Source: Amycolatopsis alba DSM 44262
GTDB lineage: Bacteria; Actinomycetota; Actinomycetes; Mycobacteriales; Pseudonocardiaceae
Assembly (NCBI RefSeq): GCF_000384215.1
Contig: NZ_KB913032.1
Coordinates: 7,091,605 to 7,155,604 of the forward strand
Direction: 5' to 3'
DNA: 64,000 nucleotides
Positions 15,928-24,822 of this stretch are shown here, in pieces. Under the pieces are notes generated by a model. That model was given only the letters and a program-made list of their open reading frames with translations. It was not told the DNA's origin and made no database searches. How positions within the stretch are numbered: position 1 is the first letter of the stretch; each line of letters begins with the position of its first letter. The position numbers were made by a program, and so were the translations under genes.

Positions 15928-18375
15928 GTGCACCTGGACGCGATCCTCACCGGTCAACCCTCGGAAGTCCTCTCCCGGATCTTCGGGCTCTCCCCCGCCG
16001 AGCGGAAAGCCCTCATCCCCGACCTCATGGCCGCGTTCAAGGACAGCCGAGAATTCATCGAGATCGAACCCGACACCTACGGCGTCCGAAACCCGCTCAA
16101 AGGCCAGCAAGCCGCCACGGCCCTCTTGGCCATCCTTCCCACAAGCGACCCCCTGCTCCGGAAACTCTGGATCGCCACACCCACGATCCTCGAACGCGTG
16201 CTGCAGGACCGGCCCCTCGCCGAACGCAAGGCGATGGCTCTCCGCCTGATCGGCCACCAGACCGCGTGGGAAGCGATCCGCCGCATGACCCTCGACGGCG
16301 ACCTCGAACCCATCCGGACACCCGAGTACCACGCGGGCTGGTTCCGCTGGGCCGGACGCTTCGGCGGAAAACCCCTCGCCGAACGGCTCCGAACCGAACC
16401 CGAAGCGCTCACCGAACTCTGGGAACTCCTCACGCTCGAAGGCAACGGGGATGCCAGCTTCGCCGCCTTCGACAAGTACGTCCGCGACGAAGACAAATGG
16501 TCGACCGCGCTCCTCGAACTCACCGCCACCGGCGAACTCGACCGCACCAGACTGCTCGACCTCACCCTCGACGTCCTCGCCCGCGACTTCGCCGCCTTTC
16601 GCGCCCAGTGGTACGCCGCCCTCCACGAAGCGCTCGCACCCACACCGGACGAACGCACAACGGCACAAATCCGCTACGCCCGGCTATGCGGAAGCAGCCT
16701 CCCCCGCACTGTCTCCTTCGCCGTCAAAGCACTGTCTCTCGTGGACAAACAAGGCACCCTCGACGACGAAATCGCCCTCCAGCACCTCCCCGCCGCCGCG
16801 GCGGGACGAGGCGCCACCACCGCCAAACTCGCGCTCAAACTCGCCGGCCGCATCGCAGACCGGCGACCCGAACTCACCGACATCGCCAACGAAGTCTTCG
16901 AAGCGGCACTCACCCACGAAGCCTCCGACGTCCGCGCCCTCGCCACCGCCCGGCTCGGCGTCACCCCCGAGACACCGGACGTCATCGACACCGCCGAATA
17001 CCCCGAACCCACACGACCACCCTGGGACCAGCGCAAAACACTGACCATCCCGCTCGACGTCCCCGACACCCCGGCCGCGATCGCGGAAGCCCTCTCCTCC
17101 CTCCTCGCCGATCCCGACCAGGCCGACCTCCTCCTGGCCGTCCTCGACGGCGCACACCGCGTCACCGGCGAACTCCAGGACGCCCTCAAACCACTGGTGA
17201 AACGCGCCACCAAGATCGCAGGCGAGAAGCACGCCGCGGCCGTCCCCAAACTGGTCGCCACCCTCGTCCTCGGCCTCAGCGGCCGCGACGTCGCCTGCCC
17301 ACCACAGGTCGAGGGCTGGCGTCGTCCGCTCCACCACCGGGTCAACGCCCTGCTGGACGGCACCGCCCGCCCTGTCTCCGCCGCCACCCACCAGGGCGGC
17401 TGGCTCGACCCGGTCGTCTTCGTCTCCCGCATGCTCGAACACCCGGAAGCACCCGAAGACGACGTCGCCGACGCGCTGCTGAGGCTTGCCCCGGACACCC
17501 GGCCCGAAGCCCGCTCACTCGCCTCGGCACTCACCGGCCCGCACGCCGACTGCATCCGCTACGCCCTCGGCGGACCGCCCATCGGCGACACCGGCTGGAC
17601 CGCCCTCGCCGCCGCCCGTGCCCGATACCCCGAATCCGCCGACCCCGCCGCTGCGCTGCGCGGTGACCCCGGACCGCCGTTCACCTGGACGGCGAAGATC
17701 GGCCTGAACCAGTACGGCTTGACCTCGCTGGACATCGACGAAACCCCGGAAGCCGTCTCACCGAAAGCCCCCTGGCTGGGCGTGCTTTTCGGCAGCCCGG
17801 CGCCCGAATGGCTCGGCTTCACCGAATGCCACGAAGCGGTCTCTTCACCCTACGACCGCGACCACCTGGAAGCCGCCGTCGCCGGGAACCTGCTCTTCAA
17901 CGACTTCGAAGTCGGCTACCCCGTGGAGAAGGCCGCGCTGCCGCCATTCCTGGACAGTCCTTCGACACCCGGCCTTCCCGGCACGATGCTCATCGCCACC
18001 ACGCTCGTGCTGAAACGCGCCGCCGCCGTCCAGCTGGGCATGGACGCCGCACTGACCCTCTTGGACCGACGGATGCTCGGCCCTCGCGCGCTCGGCGAAG
18101 CACTGGGCGTGCTCGGCCCTGAGCTCATTCCGACGAGGCTGGCCCCCCGGCTTTCGACCATCGCGAACGAACACCCGATCGCCATCCTGTCCACTTTGGA
18201 CACCTTACTGCCGAGGCTGGAACCTTCTCACCGCGGCGTCTTCGCGCTGTTGGAGCTCGCCGCGGACCTGATGGAACGCGGCGCGGGCACGATCAGCGCC
18301 GAAACGAAGACCTGGCTGGCAGGTTTCAAAGGCAGTTCGAAGGCGGCGAAGGCGGCATCACGCCTCAGCCGCTGA
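15928..18375 (+). CDS. DUF6493-like large protein
   Basis: An 815-residue, mostly alpha-helical protein without signal peptide or membrane segments. I take GTG 15928 ('VHLDAILTGQPSEVLSRIFGLSPAERKALIP') as start; upstream codons in the same frame fall in the DUF397 gene. The helical repeat pattern and the partnership with a SWIM-finger gene match the DUF6493 family of actinomycetes, whose role is unknown. Codon use is extremely C-rich at third positions for much of the gene, giving long open frames on all strands. Its last 18 bases overlap the 3' end of the convergent SWIM gene. Confidence 0.75.
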   Translation: MHLDAILTGQPSEVLSRIFGLSPAERKALIPDLMAAFKDSREFIEIEPDTYGVRNPLKGQQAATALLAILPTSDPLLRKLWIATPTILERVLQDRPLAERKAMALRLIGHQTAWEAIRRMTLDGDLEPIRTPEYHAGWFRWAGRFGGKPLAERLRTEPEALTELWELLTLEGNGDASFAAFDKYVRDEDKWSTALLELTATGELDRTRLLDLTLDVLARDFAAFRAQWYAALHEALAPTPDERTTAQIRYARLCGSSLPRTVSFAVKALSLVDKQGTLDDEIALQHLPAAAAGRGATTAKLALKLAGRIADRRPELTDIANEVFEAALTHEASDVRALATARLGVTPETPDVIDTAEYPEPTRPPWDQRKTLTIPLDVPDTPAAIAEALSSLLADPDQADLLLAVLDGAHRVTGELQDALKPLVKRATKIAGEKHAAAVPKLVATLVLGLSGRDVACPPQVEGWRRPLHHRVNALLDGTARPVSAATHQGGWLDPVVFVSRMLEHPEAPEDDVADALLRLAPDTRPEARSLASALTGPHADCIRYALGGPPIGDTGWTALAAARARYPESADPAAALRGDPGPPFTWTAKIGLNQYGLTSLDIDETPEAVSPKAPWLGVLFGSPAPEWLGFTECHEAVSSPYDRDHLEAAVAGNLLFNDFEVGYPVEKAALPPFLDSPSTPGLPGTMLIATTLVLKRAAAVQLGMDAALTLLDRRMLGPRALGEALGVLGPELIPTRLAPRLSTIANEHPIAILSTLDTLLPRLEPSHRGVFALLELAADLMERGAGTISAETKTWLAGFKGSSKAAKAASRLSR

Positions 18376-19491
18376 CATCCGGGCCGCCAGTACGTGCGAA
18401 CACGGCCCCCGTGTCTCCTGATGCTTGGCCCACCAAGCACAGGTGCAACCCGCCGGGGACAACCGCACCCGCTGCACCGACCCGGCACGGGTGATCTCGT
18501 AGCCGCCGCCGGGTAACGACCGGACCGCCCCGGCGGCCACGAGCTCACGCGCCTTCGCCAGTCGGCCGTTCACCGGAGCGTTCCCGCTCGGCAGCTCCCG
18601 CGGGAACCACGTGCCGTCGACGACGTCGTGTCCGGCACGCCCCGCGACGAGTTCCGGCGCGTCGAGTCCCGCCGCCAGCGCGTTCAACCAACCGCCTTCA
18701 CCGGAGAAGCCGCGGGACGGCTCCGGAGACAGCGTCACGACGAGTCGCGCGCGCTCCAGCTGAAGCACCCAGCTCGCGACCTCACTGTCCGGTCGTGTGT
18801 AGACGGTCAGTCCTCGGGCGAACCGGACGAGTGGCTCGACCACGCGCAGCCGATGCAGTCCGGACGCCGGGATCGAGTCACGGCCCGCACGCGACGTCAG
18901 CCGGAGCCCACGCCCGGACGGCACAGCCCACGACCTGCCACCGGCGGTGGGCAGCCGCCGCAGGAAGGCCTGTGTTTCGACCTTGTCCAGCTCCGCCATC
19001 TTGACCGCGCCCGCCGTGACAGCGGCGACCTCGGCGAAGCCCGCCACCCAGCGATCAGGCAGCGGTACCAGCGACTCGTCGTTCTGCCCGTCGAGAGTTC
19101 GCAAGTGGATTCCCTCACCGCGAACGGTCAGGTGCAACGGATCCTGTGCCACGACGCCTGCCAGAACGGTTCGTGTCGCGTCCGACAGGTCGACGTTCGT
19201 GCACCCTTCACCGAGACTTCCGACTTCCTGGAGATCAAGCCTGGCGTAGACGCCGCAGCACGGCGAGAAAGCCTCCGCTCGCAACGTTGTCCGGCTCGCG
19301 GTGAACACCGGATCGGACTCGGCGATGAGCCGGTTCACCATCGACGGCGGCATCCAGAACCGCGTGCGGGCGACCTTTCCCAGTACGAGCAGCGCCTGAG
19401 CGGCCTGAGCTCCGGGTTCGACGAAACCCTTGAAGAGCACCGGCGTCGCGGTGTGCTCTTCGACCGGCTCGAGCTGGATCTCGGTGATCAT
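18358..19491 (-). CDS. SWIM zinc finger family protein
   Basis: A 377-residue protein whose C-terminus carries the SWIM motif CxCx(n)CxH, read as 'CTCAWWAKHQETRGPCSHVLAA'. The N-terminal two thirds contain no domain I can name, but the layout matches the actinobacterial SWIM proteins found beside DUF6493 genes. SWIM fingers bind DNA or protein partners. It is convergent with the DUF6493 gene and overlaps it by 18 bases, so the two mRNAs have complementary 3' ends. The start at 19491 ('MITEIQLEPVEEHTATPVLF') is the longest with a sensible N-terminus. Confidence 0.82.
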   Translation of the reverse strand: MITEIQLEPVEEHTATPVLFKGFVEPGAQAAQALLVLGKVARTRFWMPPSMVNRLIAESDPVFTASRTTLRAEAFSPCCGVYARLDLQEVGSLGEGCTNVDLSDATRTVLAGVVAQDPLHLTVRGEGIHLRTLDGQNDESLVPLPDRWVAGFAEVAAVTAGAVKMAELDKVETQAFLRRLPTAGGRSWAVPSGRGLRLTSRAGRDSIPASGLHRLRVVEPLVRFARGLTVYTRPDSEVASWVLQLERARLVVTLSPEPSRGFSGEGGWLNALAAGLDAPELVAGRAGHDVVDGTWFPRELPSGNAPVNGRLAKARELVAAGAVRSLPGGGYEITRAGSVQRVRLSPAGCTCAWWAKHQETRGPCSHVLAARMSAAEA

Positions 19492-19574
19492 CGGGCAACC
19501 CTAGCCAGTACCCCCGACACTCTTGGCGGTTTTGATTGTCAGATCGTGTAGTTGATCTTGTTCGTTGCCAAGGT

Positions 19575-19590
19575 GAATAGGTCGTTATAC
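19575..19590. promoter_or_regulatory. GTATAggtcgtTATAC-type palindrome, copy 1 (variant)
   Basis: GAATAGGTCGTTATAC differs by one base from the identical pair at 23415-23430 and 46707-46722. It lies in the 169 bases between the SWIM gene start and the small membrane ORF; nothing else is evident in that gap apart from a nearby AT-rich TTTATAAC. Confidence 0.4.
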
Positions 19591-19660
19591 ACTTTATAAC
19601 CGACGACAGGCCCCGAGCGGATTCTCCCGAGACCTGCCGCCGCCCTCCCCCGGAATCGGC

Positions 19661-19861
19661 CTACCTGGCCGATTCCCAAGTCGCACCCGCGTCCCAGGTG
19701 GGGTCCTGGTATTCCGAAACCAAGCCGGGGTGGGTGATCGCGACTCCCCCGCCGAAGGAGGCGCGCTCGTCGTGGCGGCAGATTCGTCCGGCCGCGTAGC
19801 CGATCGCGAGGCCCACTGGCAGCAGTGCGAGTTCGGCGATTTGGATCCAGTTGGCGAACAT
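19661..19861 (-). CDS. Small putative membrane protein (66 aa)
   Basis: A 66-residue ORF whose N-terminus ('FANWIQIAELALLPVGLAIGYAAG') could form one transmembrane helix, followed by a polar tail ending GATWESAR. GGGGAG lies a few bases before the ATG at 19861. I do not recognise the family. The CTATTC repeat array lies 40-90 bases upstream on the same side as its promoter. It could be a real small membrane protein or a chance ORF. Confidence 0.5.
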   Translation of the reverse strand: MFANWIQIAELALLPVGLAIGYAAGRICRHDERASFGGGVAITHPGLVSEYQDPTWDAGATWESAR

Positions 19862-19900
19862 CGGTCTCCCCGCTCTCCGACCTACCGTGTCCTCCCGATG

Positions 19901-19947
19901 CTATTCGCCAGCTATGCACGTCCGAAGCGGCTATTCGTGTACTATTC
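19901..19947. promoter_or_regulatory. CTATTC direct-repeat array, copy 2
   Basis: CTATTC at 19901, 19931 and 19942 with TATGC at 19913 has exactly the same spacing as the array at 12376-12422. The last repeat includes the stop codon of the leftward TetR gene. It lies upstream of the small leftward ORF starting at 19861. Confidence 0.5.
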
Positions 19948-20847
19948 GCTTGCGGACGCCTCAGCCTGCCGCCGGCGATAGGCACGCTGCTGACATGCCC
20001 TCGAGCAGTAGTCCCGCGGCCTGCCCCGCCCGACCCCTTCCAGAGGCTTGCCGCAGATGGCACACTCCCCGCGCTCAGTTTCGTCACGCATTACCTCACT
20101 CCCCCCGCCTTCAATGAGCGCCTGGACCCCGTCGAGGGTGCGCTGCAGCCCGAATTCGAAGGGGTCGAGTGGCGCGTCCATACCGCCGCCCTTCCACAGC
20201 CTCGTCAGGGCGGGATAGCCGTCGAGGCGCTCGAACAGGGACTCGCGTTCGCTCCACCAGCGTTCATGGGACACGCCCGTGCGGCGCTGGAGTTCCGCGG
20301 TCTCCCCCGCCTGCCGCGCGACGGACTCGACGAATCCGCCGACCAGGTTCACGACCGCGATCACCTGCGCCGGCGCCAGGCCGCTCCGCGAAGCCACGTC
20401 CAGCGCGTGGTCGTACCCGGCCATGATGTTCGGCCCCGGAAGGCGACGGGTTCCGGCGCTGTGGACCAGCCACGGGTGACAACGGTGCATCTCCCAGACC
20501 CGTCGCGCCCAGTGTTCGAGGCCCGCGCGCCAGCCGAGCCCGGCCGAAGGCTTCATCGGGAACTCGCCGTGCACGGCGTCGCGCATGAGTTCCACCAGTT
20601 CCGCCTTGCCGGGAACGTACCGGTACAGCGACATGGTGGTGGTGCCGAACCGTTCCGCGACCTTGCGCATCGACAGCGCGGCGAGTCCCTCCGCGTCCGC
20701 GACTTCGATCGCCGCCGCGATGATCCGGCCGAGACTCAACCCCGGCCGGTCCGGTTCGGGTGCGCCCCACAGCAGCTCGATCGCCCGCTCGGGATCCGGC
20801 TGCGCGTCGTCTTCCGTCACCAGCACTCCTTGACGCTCTTCGCTCAT
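19942..20847 (-). CDS. TetR/AcrR family regulator with C-terminal cysteine cluster
   Basis: A 301-residue TetR-type repressor. The HTH 'GRIIAAAIEVADAEGLAALSMRKVAERFGTTTMSLYRYVPGKAELVELM' lies at about residues 38-88, and a long all-helical ligand domain follows. The last 40 residues form a separate basic module with two cysteine pairs, 'CAICGKPL' and 'YCSRACQQRAYRRR', resembling a short zinc finger. This explains the length of 301 instead of about 200-230. A GTTTA-N5-TAAAC palindrome lies just upstream, between it and the divergent beta-helix gene, and is a likely operator. Confidence 0.88.
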   Translation of the reverse strand: MSEERQGVLVTEDDAQPDPERAIELLWGAPEPDRPGLSLGRIIAAAIEVADAEGLAALSMRKVAERFGTTTMSLYRYVPGKAELVELMRDAVHGEFPMKPSAGLGWRAGLEHWARRVWEMHRCHPWLVHSAGTRRLPGPNIMAGYDHALDVASRSGLAPAQVIAVVNLVGGFVESVARQAGETAELQRRTGVSHERWWSERESLFERLDGYPALTRLWKGGGMDAPLDPFEFGLQRTLDGVQALIEGGGSEVMRDETERGECAICGKPLEGVGRGRPRDYCSRACQQRAYRRRQAEASASE

Positions 20848-20851
20848 TCGT

Positions 20852-20866
20852 GTTTAAGTAATAAAC
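20852..20866. promoter_or_regulatory. TetR operator candidate
   Basis: GTTTA at 20852-20856 and TAAAC at 20862-20866 form a palindrome with a 5-base centre, followed by another TAAAC at 20881-20885. It lies in the 59-base gap between divergent tetR and beta-helix genes. Confidence 0.5.
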
Positions 20867-20906
20867 CGCAGTATATCCCATAAACCTCCCGCAGGAGCAC
20901 TTCAGT

Positions 20907-22706
20907 ATGCCCGAAATCAGATTCTTCGTGTCCCCCGACGGCAGGGACGACTGGCCAGGGACCGCCGACCAGCCCTTCGCCACCGCCAAAGCTGCGCAAG
21001 CCGCTGTCCGCGCCGTCACGGCCGGAATGACCGGCGACATCGTCGTCACCTTCACCGCGGGCGTCCACCGCCTCGAACAACCTCTCATTTTCGACGGTGC
21101 ACTAGGCGATTCCGGCGCGAACGGCTTCCGCGTCGTCTACCAAGCGCACGGCTACGGAACACCGGAACAGGTCAAGGTCGAACTCAGCGGCGGCCGCGAG
21201 ATCGGCGACTGGCAAGCCGGTGACGACGACGTCTGGACGGCACCGATCGGCGACCTGGCGCCGCGACGGCTCACTGTCGACGACCATCCTTCGACCCGAG
21301 CGGCCCGCACGTCCGGCTTGCCAGGAAACGTGACGAAAACAGCGACCGGCTACGTCACGGACAGCATCGAGCCTCAGTCATGGCCGGATCCGTCCGGCCT
21401 GGAGTTCGTCTACCCCGGCGTCTACCCGTGGTCCGAAGCCCGGATCGCGGTCGCGTCGATCTCCGGTGACGCCTCCTCGACCACGGTCACGATGGCGCAG
21501 CCCGCCTTCGACAACGCCAAATCCCTCTACGACTCGAAGTGGTACGGAGCCGGCGGCGACGGGACCTGGGACGGCCTCGCCGCGCCCACCGTGCTCGAGA
21601 ACAACGTGGCGTTCCTGTCCGAGCCGGGCACCTTCGCCGTCAGCCGGACCGGGCCGGGCGACCATGTCCTGCACTACCGCCCGCGACCCGGCGAGGAGAT
21701 CGGCAAGACCATTGTCGTCGCCCCTGTGCTCGAGACGCTCATCAGCGGGCAGGGCGTGCACGACCTCGTGCTGCGCGGCTTCACCTTCGCCGACGCGACC
21801 TGGAACGGCCCCACCCGCACCGGCGGCTACCTGCACTATCACGGCAATACTCGCTACGAGCAGGGCGAGTTCCAGAAGATCGACCTCGGCGCGGACGTCG
21901 GCTACGTCCACGTGCCCGCCCAGCCGGTTCAGCTGCCCGCCAACGTCAGCCTCACGTCGGTCAGCCGGGTCACGGTGGAGGACAGCCACTTCACCCGGCT
22001 CGGCGCGGGAGGGCTGCTCATCGAGGACAGCGCCGACGTCCGGATCCGGGGATGCGTCTTCGACGATATCTCGGGCAGTGGGCTCGCCGTGCACACGAGC
22101 ACACGGGTGTCACTCGAAGACAACCTCGTCCACCACATCGGCACCGAGTACCGCGGTTCGTCCGCCGTCCTCGTGGTCGAGTCCGAAGAGACGACCGTGG
22201 CCCACAACGAGATCCGCGACGTCCCGCACAACGGCGTCGTGATCACCGGTGGCGAGCGGGCCAAGGGCACCCAGGTGATCTCGAACCTCGTCGAGCGCAG
22301 CATGGGGAAACTGATGGACGGCGGCGGGATCTACCTTTCGGCGCCGCAGGGCTCGTCGTTCGCCGGCGGGGCACTGGTCCGCGGCAACGTGATCCGCGAC
22401 GTCCTCACCTCGTACAACTTCGGTCTCTACACCGACTACGGCGCCGCGTGGATCACCGTCACCGGCAACGTCGTCCACGGGGCCGACACCCCGATCGTGC
22501 TCCAGGTGGGGCCGCCGATGGAGAACGTCGCCTTCGTGGGGAACTTCTGGGACGTCCGGCCCGATGGCCACGACACCCCGCCCGAGACGGTGACCGTGGC
22601 CGCGAACACCGTGCTGCCCAAGGAGACCTTCGGGGAAGCGATCCTGGCCGACCCGGCGGGCGCCGACATCCTCGCGCGGGCGGGACGTCGCGGTCTGGAA
22701 CGATGA
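20907..22706 (+). CDS. Right-handed parallel beta-helix repeat protein
   Basis: A 599-residue protein. The N-terminal block 'FFVSPDGRDDWPGTADQPFATAKAAQAAV' is typical of beta-helix carbohydrate-active enzymes (pectate-lyase/GH120-like architecture). From about residue 290 onward, repeats such as 'VTVEDSHFTRLGAGGLLIEDSADVRIRGCVFDDISGSG' and 'TTVAHNEIRDVPHNGVVITGG' form successive coils. There is no signal peptide from ATG 20907, which has AGGAG eight bases upstream. It is divergent from the TetR gene and probably repressed by it. A role in polysaccharide breakdown is likely, but no family-specific catalytic residues can be named. Confidence 0.85.
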   Translation: MPEIRFFVSPDGRDDWPGTADQPFATAKAAQAAVRAVTAGMTGDIVVTFTAGVHRLEQPLIFDGALGDSGANGFRVVYQAHGYGTPEQVKVELSGGREIGDWQAGDDDVWTAPIGDLAPRRLTVDDHPSTRAARTSGLPGNVTKTATGYVTDSIEPQSWPDPSGLEFVYPGVYPWSEARIAVASISGDASSTTVTMAQPAFDNAKSLYDSKWYGAGGDGTWDGLAAPTVLENNVAFLSEPGTFAVSRTGPGDHVLHYRPRPGEEIGKTIVVAPVLETLISGQGVHDLVLRGFTFADATWNGPTRTGGYLHYHGNTRYEQGEFQKIDLGADVGYVHVPAQPVQLPANVSLTSVSRVTVEDSHFTRLGAGGLLIEDSADVRIRGCVFDDISGSGLAVHTSTRVSLEDNLVHHIGTEYRGSSAVLVVESEETTVAHNEIRDVPHNGVVITGGERAKGTQVISNLVERSMGKLMDGGGIYLSAPQGSSFAGGALVRGNVIRDVLTSYNFGLYTDYGAAWITVTGNVVHGADTPIVLQVGPPMENVAFVGNFWDVRPDGHDTPPETVTVAANTVLPKETFGEAILADPAGADILARAGRRGLER

Positions 22707-22776
22707 TCACCGCTCCTGCCGGGCCCACGTCCGGCAGGAGCCGCTCCGGCCACGATCCCCGAGGAGACCACGCACC

Positions 22777-23406
22777 ATGCCGACCCAGCCCACGGAAGCG
22801 CCCGTGACCCGCCGCCGTCTCGCGCGGATCGCGACCGAGGTGCTCGCGCCGTGGGTCTGGGTATTGGGCCTGCCACTGGTCGTCGCGTGGCAGGTCACCG
22901 GCCACCACTTCGGCAAGACCCTGCTGTGGGGGCTCATCGTCGGCGTCACCGGCTCGCTGATCCCGATGGCCGTGATCGTGCGGGGCGCCAAGAAGGGCAA
23001 GTGGGACAGCCACCATGTCACCGATCGCGCGGGACGACTCGTCCCGTTCGCGGTCTGCATCGGCTCACTGGCCGCCGGATTCGTCATCCTGATCGCGGGA
23101 GGCGCCCCGCACGAGATGATCGCGCTCGCGGCCGCCGAGCTCGTCTGCCTGGTCGCCGCGCTCGCGATCACCTTCGGAGCGAAGTTCAAGATCTCGATGC
23201 ACGCGATGGTGGCGGCGGGCGCGGCCGTGATGCTCATGCGCGTCTACGGCCCCTGGCTCGCGCTGGTGTTCCTCGGCGTCGGCTGGGTCTGCTGGTCCCG
23301 CGTCGAACTCGGCGACCACACCAGGGCCGAGGTCACGGCGGGAACGGTGGCCGGTGTCGTTCTCGGCGGTGGTGTTTACCTGCTTCTGGACGCCGTACTG
23401 GCCTGA
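22777..23406 (+). CDS. PAP2-like integral membrane protein (degenerate phosphatase motifs)
   Basis: A 209-residue protein with about six hydrophobic segments. It keeps parts of the PAP2 phosphatase signature: 'KISMHAM' aligns with the PSGH motif (Ser and His kept, Pro and Gly lost), and 'SRVELGDHTRAEVTAG' aligns with SRxxxxxHxxxD (Asp replaced by Glu). I infer a lipid-phosphatase-like fold with doubtful activity. ATG 22777 follows the beta-helix gene by 70 bases, in the same direction. Its 3' end faces the MocR gene across a repeated palindrome. Confidence 0.72.
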   Translation: MPTQPTEAPVTRRRLARIATEVLAPWVWVLGLPLVVAWQVTGHHFGKTLLWGLIVGVTGSLIPMAVIVRGAKKGKWDSHHVTDRAGRLVPFAVCIGSLAAGFVILIAGGAPHEMIALAAAELVCLVAALAITFGAKFKISMHAMVAAGAAVMLMRVYGPWLALVFLGVGWVCWSRVELGDHTRAEVTAGTVAGVVLGGGVYLLLDAVLA

Positions 23407-23414
23407 GCCACGCC

Positions 23415-23430
23415 GTATAGGTCGTTATAC
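23415..23430. promoter_or_regulatory. GTATAggtcgtTATAC palindrome, copy 2
   Basis: GTATAGGTCGTTATAC, with perfect GTATA/TATAC arms, lies between convergent genes and includes the MocR stop codon (TAA on the minus strand, 23425-23427). An identical 16-mer occurs at 46707-46722. Confidence 0.45.
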
Positions 23431-24822
23431 ATCTGTCTTCATGGACAACTGCCCGAGCCGTCGGATGCCTTCGGTGAGTTCGGCGATGTCGGCCGTGGCG
23501 GCGAAGCCCAGTCGCAAGAACGGCCCGGCAGGCTCGGTGGCGAAGAACCGCTCCCCCGCCCCGACCACGACTCCTCGCTCTCTCGCGGCGCGGGCGATCG
23601 CGTTCGCGTCACTCCCCGCCGGTAGCCGCACCCACAGGTGCAGTCCTCCCGAGGGCAGGCGGGCGACTGTCCATTCAGGACATTCACTGGCCAGTGCCGC
23701 GGCCGCTTTTCCGCACCGTTCCCGCAGTTCCGCACCCAGTTTCCGCACGTGACGTTCCCAGGACGGCGCGCTGAGCAGTTCGAGAGCCGCCTCCTGCAGC
23801 GGCCGGGAGACGAAGAAGTCGTCGACCCGCCGGATCGCCTTCATCCGGTCGAGGACCGGTCCTCGCGCGATCAACGCGCCGATCCGGAGGCTCGGCGCGG
23901 CGGCCTTGGTCACCGACGTCAGATGGACGACCGTGCCGTCGCGGTCTTCGGTGATCAGCGGGCGCGGTGCCGCGGCCCCGTGTGACAGATGGCGGGCGAA
24001 ATCGTCCTCCAGGACGAACGCTCCGGCCGCCCGCGCCACCTCGAGCACCGGACGGCGGCGATCGGCCGTGAGCACGGTCCCGGTCGGGTTGTGGAACGCG
24101 GGCTGACAGTAGAAAAGCCGGGCTCCGGTCATCGCGAACGCCTCGGCCAGCAGGTCCGGGCGGACCCCGTCGTCGTCGATCGGGACCGGCACCGGACGGA
24201 GCCCCGCCGCCCGTGCCGCGGCGAGCGCTCCCGGATAGGTCGGCGATTCGACGAGGACCGGGCTTCCGGGCGCCGCGATGGCCCGGAACGCCATGGACAG
24301 CCCGCTTTGCCCGCCCGCGGTGATCAGGACGTCATCCGGTGACGCACCCGCCGGTCCCGCGAAGACCGACCTCAGTGCGGCCAGACCGGCAGCGGGTGCG
24401 CGGTCCCAGGCGTCCGGACGGCGGCCTGCCCGCGCGAGTGCCGCGCTCAGGAACCGGGCCGCCTGCAGCGATCGGTGCGGGTAGCCGCCGTCGAGCAGGA
24501 TCGCGCCGTCCGGCGGCGGGCCGAGGGTTCCGGTCAGGGACCTGGTGTCGACGCTGCGGTCGGTCAGGGCGACGGTCTGCCACGCCGTGTCGAGCGGTTC
24601 GCCCGACACGGAGGGCTTCGCCGCCACGTACGTCCCGCTTCCGGGACGGGTCACGACCACGCCCTCGGCGGCCAGCTGGGCGATCGCGCGCGACACCGTC
24701 ACCGGGCCGACCCGGTAGCGCTCGATGAGCTCACGGCTGCTGGGCAACCGGTCCCCCGTCGCCGCCGAGCGGACCAGGGAACGCAGCTGGATGACGAGCG
24801 CGGAAGTGCTACTATCCGACAT
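23425..24822 (-). CDS. MocR-type GntR regulator with aminotransferase domain
   Basis: A 465-residue MocR/GabR-class regulator. The N-terminal GntR winged helix is 'RLPSSRELIERYRVGPVTVSRAIAQLAAEGVVVTRPGSGTYVA'. A fold-type I aminotransferase domain follows, with 'AFHNPTGTVLTADRR', 'VLEDDF' and the PLP-lysine segment 'VTSVTKAAAPSLRIGAL'. Such proteins use PLP or an amine adduct as effector. ATG 24822 overlaps the divergent ATG at 24821, so both genes share a two-base-overlapping start. Direct AGTGCTACT repeats flank the overlap, making autoregulation and control of the class V aminotransferase very likely. Confidence 0.92.
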   Translation of the reverse strand: MSDSSTSALVIQLRSLVRSAATGDRLPSSRELIERYRVGPVTVSRAIAQLAAEGVVVTRPGSGTYVAAKPSVSGEPLDTAWQTVALTDRSVDTRSLTGTLGPPPDGAILLDGGYPHRSLQAARFLSAALARAGRRPDAWDRAPAAGLAALRSVFAGPAGASPDDVLITAGGQSGLSMAFRAIAAPGSPVLVESPTYPGALAAARAAGLRPVPVPIDDDGVRPDLLAEAFAMTGARLFYCQPAFHNPTGTVLTADRRRPVLEVARAAGAFVLEDDFARHLSHGAAAPRPLITEDRDGTVVHLTSVTKAAAPSLRIGALIARGPVLDRMKAIRRVDDFFVSRPLQEAALELLSAPSWERHVRKLGAELRERCGKAAAALASECPEWTVARLPSGGLHLWVRLPAGSDANAIARAARERGVVVGAGERFFATEPAGPFLRLGFAATADIAELTEGIRRLGQLSMKTDV

